DNA from: Spirogloea muscicola
Taxonomy: Eukaryota > Streptophyta > Zygnematophyceae > Spirogloeales > Spirogloeaceae
DNA: 16,809 nucleotides
NCBI GenBank assembly: GCA_009602725.1
Contig: WELB01000009.1
Location: 1 to 16,809, forward strand
Direction: 5' to 3'
A program made the position numbers and the translations under genes. The notes under the pieces were generated by a model. The model was given only the letters and a program-made list of their open reading frames with translations. It was not told the origin of the DNA and searched no databases. Shown piece after piece: positions 8,231 to 16,809 of the stretch. Positions within the stretch are counted from its first letter, which is position 1. The number at the start of each line of letters is the position of its first letter.

Positions 8231-11200
8231 CTGCAGTATACCTCGGGCTCAAGGGTCAGGTCGAAGCGACCCACTGCTTCACTTCACTGCTTCAGAGCAT
8301 TGTGAAACCGGACCCTGTGCTCTTCCCAGCAGAGGCACGAGCAAGTATGTCAAATCACCTTGCGGGCTGCCAGCGCGGCCGAAACTCCAGTCGCCAGTAC
8401 CTTCAAGTCCTCTCGATCCTCGCTCTTTATCTTGTTCACCTGAAAACCAAGCCGAAGAGATCAATCAGCATGATCAGGACTGCAGCCGCTTGATGCATCC
8501 GTGCTGACACAATGCCATGCAAATCGACCCCAACATATCACATTAACACAAGCTTTTGGGCTTCTCACCATGCGCTCAATGTTGGCTCCGTGCCGGCTTG
8601 CTTGAGGGAAGAGCGTGGAGACCCTTGCAAGAATGGTGAGGGCATTGCGGATGTGGATGTACTCTTCCGATTCCAGCGCTCCCAGGAAGGCTTTCATCAG
8701 TGAGACGTGCCACTTCCACATAATCGTGCGGAAGTTGCGAAACTCCAATCTGGGCCCATTTGGCCTGTTGAACTTCATTGCAAACCCTGGTCGGGCACCG
8801 CACTCCCGCGCATAGATTGCTTCGTCACTCTGCAGGCGACGGTATCTCGAGCTGTCACTTTAAGCACACTTCCCCTCCTTCCCTTAACCTCTGTGGAGCT
8901 TGTGGGGAATGCTGCGACATACCTTCCAAGGCTGGATCATCTTCAAGACCTCAAAAAGGAATCTGCCGAGGCGATTGGCTTCCGTTTCCGTTGTGCAGAA
9001 CAGCAGCGGCGCGAATGTGCTCCTAAGGAAGTGATTGAAGATCTCAAAGGTGTGGAAGTATGGAGTTGAGAGCTCATGCAGCTTGGCAATGAATCTGTGA
9101 CAGCAACACAGCACTGTCAGGCCAGGGACAGACAGCCGTGTGAGCTCAGAGCCATTGCAGCAGCCGCAGTACTGCCAAGCGTGAGCATACCTTGCACAGA
9201 AAAGGGCATCTGGGCCAGAGAGCATGGCGCGCGGCACCAGGCAGTGGTGCACAAAGATGGACATGGAGCTGGCATGGTCGCTGCAACCGCCCAGGTAATC
9301 GTCACGCTCGCGAGCAAGACGAGCCCCCACGCTAGCCACATGTGCTGCCTGCTTTGTCGCATCACCTTTCAGCCTCTCGAGCACATCCATGATGCGCGCC
9401 CTCTCCTTCTTCCGCTTCTGCACACTCGTTGAGAAGGGCAGTGGTTGATGAGTTCACCGAGATGGCAACCCTGGCAACGGGAGCACAAGCTCTGTGGGCA
9501 GAAGGAAGCGAACCTCGAGAGCAGAAGGGCCAGAGTCTGGAGCGTTCTCCAGATTGCGCAGGAGAGCCTGCTGCTTGGCCGCTTCCGCGTCATAGCGGCG
9601 TTGTGGCATCAGAAGGTCTTGCAGAGTCAACCCCCAGAATGTGAGGTACAGCTGCGGTGTGATCCCCCGCCACACATGGGCCGGCAGCATCCCCTGAATA
9701 ACTGTCGGCAGCTCGCTCCACGTCATCTGCGTGCCCTGGACGTCCATTGCCAGCTCTGCAGCGTCCTGGCATTCGCGACCCTCTCCCAGCAGGGGCCAGC
9801 CCTCCTTGGCAGCTTTGTGGGGCCTTAGCTGGCGAAGCACTGGCCTATAGACAGTCATCGCAACCTGAAACAAGCACACAGTGTGGCTAATAGGCGAGCT
9901 CTTTGATTCACATCTCCTGAACGAGGCAAGCAGCCTCCGTTACGCACTTGATGTGCTGATTGGACATCCACTGCTGCCCACTACTGGTCATCAAACGTAC
10001 AAGCTGTTGCTGCTGAGTGGGCAATAAGAAGGAACCCAAGGCATCTGAACTAGCACAGTACTCTGAGGTACAGGAAGTAGGGCTACACACACAGGGCCAG
10101 AATCTAGTGGCTCGAAGCCTCCCAACGTCATGGTCAAGGACAGAGAGATTGAAAGTGAAGAAAGGCGCGAGCAAGACATTCCAGGCCTGCAGAACTTGCG
10201 GTTCATTGTGCTAAGACCTTGATATATCATGACAGAGGTGTGTTCTAAGAAGAGGAAGACGGCCACATGGACCAACCTCGGGCTCTAGGTGGTACTTATG
10301 AAGAAGGTCTGCAAGCGAAGGCACGAGCTGCGCATAGGCTGCTGGCGGAGTGACATAGGTGACCAAAAACTCCAGATACTGCAGCAGGATGCTGTGGCAT
10401 CTGTCATACTGCTCGCTGACCATCTTGATGTGGGGAGCGTCACTAGCCAGGGCAATGCTGCATGCAAGAGGGGACACTGTCGTGAGATATCAACAACAAC
10501 CACGGGCACTGTGTTACAAAGACACTGACACCCACTCTAAGAGTGGGCGTAACGAGCCTTTGTCCACTGCCACAGCAACCAGATCCTTGTACAGGAGTTG
10601 GTGAGAGAGCCAGCGAGGCCGTACTTGCTGCGATGATGTGCGATGAGCACGAGCAAAGAGAAGGCCAGCTGGTCTTCACCACGAGGCATCAGCGCCTCCC
10701 GCAACCGGCCTGCAGCCTTGGTGGTCGACTGTTGCATGCATCAACACCACCCACATCTCTTGATGCCGCCAAGGAGCTGGTGGACAATGTTGTGAGCCGA
10801 TGCAACATGCCTACTTACTGATGCCTGATAATCCTTGCCCTTCCCACCTTCTCTTTCCTTTCTCCTTTCCTTGCACTCCATATGGTCACCTCACATGCAG
10901 GCTGTGACACCCACACACCTTGAAGGAGGATGGCAGCTTGGACGAACAGGCAGTACCTTGTCATTACGGACTTGTCCAAAGCTGGTGGCCAGATGGCGCA
11001 GAAGCTCTGACCCTGCCATGGCCTCCAGCTGCTCGTCTGTCAGATTCTCAATGTGCTCAATGCCAGCCAACTGCTGCACCAGCTCCTGCAAGGCAAGCAA
11101 GGGCAATTCTGCTCAGACCTGCTTCCGGGTATGGAGGATGTTGAAATAAACACCAGCCGTTCCTGCCGAGCGCACACCTGGAGCAAGATGAGGTCGCTGC

Positions 11201-14200
11201 CCTCGTTAACCTTGAGGCTGTTGACCACGTGCCGCAGCAGTGGCGTCATCTCCAGCTTTGCATACTTCTTGCACCTGTGGTCCTCTTGCAGAGGAACTAT
11301 TTAGGCCGTGCACATGATCACCAAGGGTACAAGCAGCAGAATGCTGGCAGGCTGACCTCCAACAGAACCTAAGAGGTGATGGGCAACTTACACGGTACCC
11401 CAGAAGGATGCCAAGGACTGCAGCCAATCCGAAAGATTGAGGCCATCGTCCTTCAGCTTTGTGCGACTTGACTGTGCGAGCCTTTCGATCACAACATACT
11501 CGACCATGTCAAACTCCATCTGGGAGAAGAACTTCAGTGCATCCACTACAGGGCCAATCATGTCCTTGTAGGCCTCCACCTGCACATCAAGTTGGTGCCA
11601 CACTGTCTGTAGCCATCTTCTCTTTCAACTCCGTGCTAGGTTCCTACTTCAGACCGACCTTGTGGCTGCACTGCGTCTCTCACCAAGGGGTGGGTCCGCG
11701 CGCTGGGGACAGAGCAGAGGCAGAAGAGAGTCTGCAAGAAGTACCTGATTGATCATGATCCTGATCACAGTCATTGGATTGGCATGAGCCAACTTTGCCA
11801 ACGTGCGGCCAGACTGCTTCTGGTTTTCCTTGGCCAAGCGCTTCAGCATGCGGCGAGTGTCCAGCTGCAACTCAAGATGAAGATGGTCAATCGCTGGCTC
11901 TCAGCCGCAAATCCTTGTGAACCGGAAGATGGCAGATGGCTCTGATCTGGGCTTGCAAGCCCTCAGTACAACGTCCAGCAAATGCAGCAGAATTGGAAAA
12001 ACGCCATCCAGGTCCTTGCCTTGGCAATTTGGCGTGATGACAAGAGCAACGGCAGCTTTTCATCCTCCTTTTCCCACTCGCCATATAGCCGATAGCGAAC
12101 CTGCAAAAGCAGTGCAGGTTCCCATGACAATGCTTCAACTTCGAATTGAATAGCACAGGCCTCCATCCAAAAGCGTCTTGTAAGCTGATGCAGCACTCGC
12201 AGTAGCATGCAGTGGGGATTAAGGACTTGCAGTGCAGCACAGCATCAAATCCTAGCGTTCTAGGAAGTTCTTGACCAATTGTAGACACAACTGGATACCA
12301 ATATCCACCATCGGCCCTGCTGCAGCTATATGGGCAAGGCTGACAAAACCAGGAGACGCCTCGGAGGGTGGCTAAGCTCACCTCGTATTTCAGCTCTTTC
12401 AGGAGCTCCCACATCTGCAAGCTGACCGCCGGATTGGCGGGCACCAGCTGCATCGACGGAAAGAGGCAGCACCCCAGCACCTCCTCCACCTTCCTGGACC
12501 GCACTTCCCATGTGGTCGCACCAGCATCAGGCTCTGTCGCTGCTGCTGCTCCTTGGCCACCATTGCCAGCTTGCAGGTACGCCTTGAGAAGGAAGCAGAG
12601 CTGAGAAAGGCACACGAGTGGACTCCCTTCAGCCAAACAGTGGCCTGTAGCACCACTTTCTTCCCACCCCAACCCAATCAAGTAGCAAAGATATGAGCAC
12701 TGCACACAAGACAAAGCCTCACGTTTGAACACTGGTGCAGGACGTCAGGCTTGGTACCTTCTGCATGAGGACCACATCTCTGTACAGGTAGGGCCCCAAG
12801 CAGGCCAACATTTCGAAGAGATCGTCAGGCAGCTCCAAAGACGGCTTTCCAGCAGCTGCATCATCGACACTTCGCTCCCGGTCTCTATTTCGCGACTTTC
12901 CACGCCCGCTGAGCTGAGGCTTGATTGCTTTGTAATATGGCGAGATAGTTTTGCCCACTAATCTGCAGCATGCATGACAAAGTTGCAGACTCAGAAACAG
13001 GCCATGGTCATGCAAGATAGGCCGCTGTAAGGTCTGCCTGTGCACTGTGCAGCACATGTGCTTCACTCCTTGTCCTCCTTGTGATAGCTCAAGGTGGGCA
13101 AGTACAACGAGCAAGGGTGTTACCTGCAAAAGGCTGCATTGATGGGGAGCATTGTGAGGGGGTACAGGAGAGCAAGCCGCTCCAGCAATATCTTTGCATG
13201 TTTCCTGTGTGCATCAACGTGGCTGCTCAGAGTCGAGTGCTGCACAGCAGAAGCCTGCTTGAGCGAGTGAACAGCCTGGCCACGCCAGCAGCGAAGCGGG
13301 GGGTTAGCAGGGGTACCAATCGCCAACGACGAGCAGGCCAAAGATGAGCCCCAGCTTCTGATTGGACGCCACCTCGGCTGCTCGACTCCTCACGTACTCT
13401 GCTTCCGCATCCAATGCAGCGCTGAGATCAATGGACATGTCTGCCACCTTCTCCTCGTCCTGCATGAGTTCCTTGCCAGTGGCCGCAAGATTTATTTTCC
13501 CAATGCGCGCAACCTGTGCAAACAACAGAACTGAGGCTCTCAAGTGTTGACAGGTTGTAATATGGCCAAAAGCTGCTCACCGGCCATTTGTGGGCGGCAC
13601 TGTTATCAGGCATATCATGCTGGTAGGCAGGCAGCAGGCAGTAGCCAAAATACAGAGAGATTGATTGCAGATACTGGAGCCAGTGGCAGCCTGTAAGTCC
13701 TGGACTAGAATTGAATCATTTGACTACAATGTCGCTAACTGGAAGCTGACGTGACATACTCAAGGAGCGACCCTGCCTCTTCATACAGCCAGGTTGCTTG
13801 CAGCAGCAAAAGTACTTTCAATCATGATAGGGGGGCGCTCGAGGAGGTGCTGCAGAGCACCGGTGACTCACCGCCTCCATCCGCATGGTATGGACATCCT
13901 GATATGCTAACAATGAATCTTCGTCCTTGGGCTGAAGGTGAGCATATCTGACGAAAGCAGCCAGAGCAGCTCAGTGACCTTGCAGGAACAAGCACTTCTA
14001 TACTGGAATCAGCTGTACTAGAGCAGCTCCAAGCCAAAAGCTCAGGCACTGCAATATCAGGAACCCAATAGCCCACCAAAACATTATGCCAGTATTCTTT
14101 CTTCATTGTGCTTTGCACGAGGTGAGATGCAACCCCTAGTGAACGCACGCTGCAGGGTGGACGAGGGGCTCTGCAAGAGCAGCCAAGGCTTCGGGCTGCA

Positions 14201-16809
14201 TACACGTCGTCAAGCGACACGAAGGATGCTTTCACGAGGTTGGCGGCCAGCACAAAGAGGCTCTGCGGCACAGCTTCCTCCACCTCGTCGCGCTGGTAGT
14301 ACTGGAACTTGAAGCCCAGGATGTGGGGCACATGCGACTGCAAACATTGCATTGCCAGTGCAGATGCTGAGACTGTCCAACTCATTCTGAGCGACACTGG
14401 TGTCTATGTGTCTGCCAGGCAGCCGCATGTACCATGCTTTGGAGGATGAAGCCCCCTGACCTTGGGAAACATGTGGATGAGCTCCAAAAATGCTCGACTG
14501 TCTGGTTGAAGCTCATAGCAGTCAAGTAGCTGCAGGACCACAGCAGGGCAGGAGGGCACGGTGCAACAGAGTGCTCAGCATCACAGTGCATAGGAAGCTG
14601 AGAGCTCCGAGCAAGAGTGGCAGCTGAAACCCCTCATTAGTTCATGGGGCCCTCAGCTACAAAAGACACCTTGCTTGCACATTTGCGTGTATTGAGTGCA
14701 CTAGACGAGTGGACAGACACAGCACTGCGATTATCGCAACCTATCTGGACAGCAAGCAACACAGAGCCACTCCTAGATGCTCACCACATCAAGGACTCGG
14801 TTGGGGTCGAGATCGAAGTGTCCTATCAGCGACTGCCAAAGAAAAGAAGCGCGTCCCAGGGACGTCAGCATCACGTGAATGCCCAGGCCATCCATGCTGC
14901 AGTGGGACTCCTCTGGAGTCACACCGAGCAATTGCCCGGCTGGCTGACTACCCCCGGAACAGACTCAGCCTGACAGGCTTACCAAACTATATCATCTTCC
15001 TTCTCGAGAAAGTACAGCAATCGACGTCCATGTCTTAAACATATCGCTAGCGTTCTTCCTGAGCCACGATCAACTTCTCTACACACAGTAACGCTTGGCA
15101 GCGGCAACCCAAACAGGTGCTGCCTTTCACACGTGCCTACAGGTGCTCCCCACATCCACAACCTACAGCAGACCATTTGAGAGGTGACAGGGGAGGCCTG
15201 ATCTTACAGTGATGGTCTCTGCAGCCTTTGCTCCAGACGTGCTGGCGTTACCCCCGGCCCGCAGCTGGCTCAGCAGCGTCACCTGACAGCGTGCAACCAG
15301 GAACGAGCACACTGCTTACTAGCAGCCACCACAGTTGGCCACCTGCACTTGGAAGCTTGGGAGCCGCTGCCAAGTCGTTCCCAAAAACTGCTTCAAGCCC
15401 AAGGTGGCAGCACATTGTGGAAGCAAGCAGGGAAGCCCACAGGTAGCCGTTCCTCACAAAGCGGCCAGATTCTTGCCAGGCCAAGAGGCAGCTGGCACAT
15501 ACTCATGGTCTGAGCTGCTGCGCGAGTGAGTCGTACCAGCTTGGCAAAGCCTTCGCTCTCTTCACGGAAGAGGTTGAACTTGGTCTGGTTGTACATGAGC
15601 CTCGTATTGAGCCTCACCTGCCCAAAGGGGACCGAGGGCGGAGCAGGTGACAGTCAGATACCCCTGCCATTCGGGCGGGCTTCTCCTTGCAGACACAGCG
15701 TACTGACGGCCACAGCCGCCGTGAGCTGCCCGAGGAGCACTAAGGGCAGGAGGAGGGAGGGATGTGAACCTCCTTGGCACGGAAGTCAGCCGCCTTTATC
15801 CTGATCAGCCCAATCTCGAAGAGGAAGTCGGACTGCAAGAGAGCCGCAGGCAGGTAGGGATGTCAGTGGTAGTAGTGAGGGGCTCGCTTGAACCCAGGGC
15901 CCACTTGTCTCGCTTTCGAGACCGAAGCTTGCTCTGTTTCCGGCGGGGAGGGAGCTTCCGAATGCAGAGCACCAGTGACATGATGGATCGCTCATCGGAT
16001 GGCATCGGTGCTGAGGGGAGCGGCCCTCACATCGCAGCGCTCCAGCAGCACGCGGGCTGGCACCATGGCAGAATCCACGAGCCACTTGGCCTGTGACCAG
16101 AAGGCAATCTGTGAGCCCGAGAAGCCCCGCCAGTGCAAGGCACCGCCCCAGCAAGCGCTGCCCGTAGCAGGTGCAAGAGAGCCCCAGTCCGCGGGCGCCG
16201 TGGGGCGCCAGGTTCGCGCAGCCCAAGTATGGCTCCGTCAGCCAGCATTCCTGCGGAGCCAGTGGTGGCTGTGCACGTGCATGCAGGGGCGCGACGACAG
16301 GCACGACAGGAGGGGGTGCCGGAGCAGCTCACGAGGTCGACGAGCCTGCTGCGGGCATCGCCAGCGGGGGCCACCTGCAAGCAAGCGGCCAATGCACGCG
16401 CTCATGGCTGCAGTCAGGGAGGCAGAGAACGAAGAGCGGGCATGGGCGGCGCAGAAGATGTCAGAGCCGTATGATGAGCCGGGCGCAGGGCTGACCTCCT
16501 GGCTCAGGTGGGCCACAGTGTCCGCAAGCTGCGACGCCGTGGCCTCCTTGACGGCCGGCGACATCTGCCAGAGGCCGGCCGCCTCCAGCGCAGCCCGGCA
16601 TCGCGTCGGCGGCAGGTCGCCCTTGACCTGCCGGCCGCCGTCGTCGCACGCCGCACAGGGGTGGGTCAGATAGTCGGCCGCGAGCAGGGGGCGTCGGGCG
16701 GGGGACGGGGGGGCGGAGGCGCACGATGGCCCAGCAGAGCTCGTAGGCGAAGCGCGCGGGCGGGGCCTGCGCCAGGTCGGAGCGCGGCGCGCCGCCAGCG
16801 CCGCCGGGG
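5802..16809 (-). CDS. THO2: THO complex subunit 2 (THO2/THOC2), 29 exons seen, 5' end beyond window
   Basis: Exons from 5' to 3': 16725-16809 (partial), 16496-16627, 16333-16374, 16031-16090, 15770-15832, 15537-15617, 15208-15282, 14785-14832, 14461-14529, 14204-14337, 13872-13947, 13317-13513, 13124-13204, 12758-12962, 12382-12600, 12020-12100, 11745-11864, 11392-11579, 11178-11274, 10957-11085, 10625-10728, 10277-10457, 9514-9864, 9191-9417, 8923-9094, 8569-8829, 8359-8439, 7672-8230, 5802-7579. The frame holds across all 28 junctions and gives 1964 residues plus TGA. Known role: large helical scaffold of the nuclear THO/TREX complex, which binds nascent transcripts, limits R-loops and links transcription to mRNA export. 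Diagnostic strings in order: RFAYELCWAI, GHFDLDPNRV, ILGFKFQYYQ, IGKINLAATG, YRLYGEWEKED, LAKLAHANPMTV, LSDWLQSLASFWG, ENLTDEQLEAMAGSE, DAPHIKMVSEQYDRCH, TFWGLTLQDL and RLGRFLFEVLK. Plant proteins start only a few dozen residues earlier, so the start codon should lie just past the right edge. Confidence 0.97.
7580..7671 (-). other. THO2: THO2 last intron, phase 1, NAGNAG acceptor
   Basis: Donor ACAA|gtaaga; the 3' end reads TTGTAGCAG, so splicing may occur after TAG (exon begins 7579) or after CAG (exon begins 7576). Both keep the frame and differ by one Ala (T-A-G-R-R against T-G-R-R). It is the only phase 1 intron found in this gene. Confidence 0.8.
8359..9864 (-). other. THO2: THO2 conserved Tho2-domain region (exons 23-27)
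   Basis: Visible residues 823-1186. It runs from VAMTVYRPVLRQL through LYLTFWGLTLQDL and the basic linker KRKKERARIMDVLERL, then LVPRAMLSGPDALFCAR, TETEANRLGRFLFEVLK, YARECGARPGFAM, FRTIMWKWHVSLMKAF and EEYIHIRNALTILARVS, and ends with REDLKVLATGVSAALAARK. These are the most conserved THO2 blocks between plants and animals. Exon borders 9514, 9417, 9191, 9094, 8923, 8829, 8569, 8439 and 8359 all give in-frame joins. Confidence 0.92.
9865..10276 (-). other. THO2: THO2 intron 22 (412 nt), longest intron of the window
   Basis: It joins KYHLEPE to VAMTVYRPV, a junction supported by the continuous LEPEVA-type motif of THO2 proteins. The intron contains a stop-free - strand frame (9908-10174) with a QQQQ run, but joining it in would break the conserved motif. 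I see no other structure in it. Confidence 0.8.
11865..12019 (-). other. THO2: THO2 intron 16, GC-AG type
   Basis: The donor reads GCCAAG|gcaagg and the acceptor gttgcag|CTG. Joining there gives RQIAK|LDTRRMLKRL, which matches the family exactly. No GT lies where it would keep this frame and sequence. The donor is otherwise a perfect consensus (AAG|GCAAG), as is usual for GC-AG introns spliced by the major spliceosome. Confidence 0.85.
13514..13871 (-). other. THO2: THO2 intron 11 (358 nt)
   Basis: It lies between exon 11 (ending HTMRMEA, donor GCG|gtgagt) and exon 12 (starting VARIGKINL, acceptor tttgcacag). I see no coding or RNA feature inside. Confidence 0.85.
14833..15207 (-). other. 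THO2: THO2 intron 7 (375 nt)
   Basis: It lies between exon 7 (ending KAAETIT, donor ACT|gtaaga) and exon 8 (starting SLIGHFDLD, acceptor ctttggcag). No feature is recognised inside. The joined protein looks about three residues shorter here than plant THO2, which could be natural or reflect a missed micro-exon. Confidence 0.75.

Larger units (their letters stand above)
11392..16809 (-). other. THO2: THO2 N-terminal helical body (exons 1-18)
   Basis: Visible residues 1-652, corresponding to the THOC2_N-type region. It is spread over 18 small exons (42-219 nt). Highlights: TRLMYNQTKFNLFREESEGF (exon 6), SHVPHILGFKFQYYQR (exon 10), KINLAATGKELMQDEEK (exon 12), LPDDLFEMLACLGPYLYRD (exon 14), VRYRLYGEWEKEDEKLP (exon 16), KDMIGPVVDALKFFSQ and WLQSLASFWGT (exon 18). 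Family knowledge says this part forms the elongated alpha-solenoid that carries the other THO subunits. Confidence 0.9.

Noticed and set aside
7662-8507. A 281-residue + strand frame opposite THO2 exons 27-28
   Set aside because: Antisense shadow of the Pro/Ala/Ser-rich exon; it crosses two well-supported THO2 introns and resembles no family.
9908-10174. Cassette exon with a QQQQ run inside THO2 intron 22, or a box C/D snoRNA (a TTGATGA is present)
   Set aside because: Including the frame would split the conserved KYHLEPE|VAMTVYRPV junction and bring in a stop. No box D CTGA follows at a suitable distance for a snoRNA.
11887-12732. A single 281-residue - strand gene
   Set aside because: Only its 12382-12600 part is THO2 coding sequence (exon 15). 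The rest is read-through of flanking introns and of exon 16 in the wrong frame.
1-16809. Bacterial operon, CRISPR array, prophage, plasmid or transposase
   Set aside because: Both genes are spliced eukaryotic genes of known families. No spaced direct-repeat array, terminal inverted repeats or transposase and integrase motifs were seen.

Overview
This is a nuclear window from an intron-rich eukaryote of the plant lineage, most likely a green alga. It carries two genes that I can rebuild exon by exon. Both proteins follow land-plant family members closely. Introns are short (92-412 nt), nearly all GT-AG, and mostly in phase 0. A TGTAA motif of the kind used as a poly(A) signal in chlorophytes lies 57 nt after the stop codon of the first gene. 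I cannot name the genus; a trebouxiophyte-like alga is a guess.

Left part (1-3600, + strand): a complete gene for ATP-citrate lyase subunit A (ACLA). It has 11 exons and encodes 424 residues, the usual plant ACLA length. Only 54 nt of upstream sequence are visible. Intron 9 holds a TG-rich simple-sequence tract, and intron 10 is bounded by a 9-nt direct repeat.

Middle (3601-5801): about 2.2 kb between the two genes, which converge tail to tail. I see no confident gene here. It holds a 20-bp tandem repeat, a weakly duplicated block of about 27 bp, an orphan TGTAA, and two weak coding candidates, one on each strand.

Right part (5802-16809, - strand): THO complex subunit 2 (THO2/THOC2), the scaffold of the nuclear mRNA export complex THO. 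I map 29 exons encoding 1964 visible residues. The first few dozen residues lie beyond the right edge. Exons 1-27 encode the conserved helical body. Exons 28-29 encode a disordered tail of about 780 residues, rich in charged residues and containing poly-Gly and poly-Pro runs. One intron uses a GC donor, and the last intron has a NAGNAG acceptor.

Both genes are housekeeping genes with unrelated jobs (cytosolic acetyl-CoA supply and co-transcriptional mRNP assembly). I found no new defence, mobile or metabolic system. The most interesting signals concern gene structure: a steep 5'-to-3' fall in GC at third codon positions in both genes, and intron ends that look like insertions into AGGT sites.
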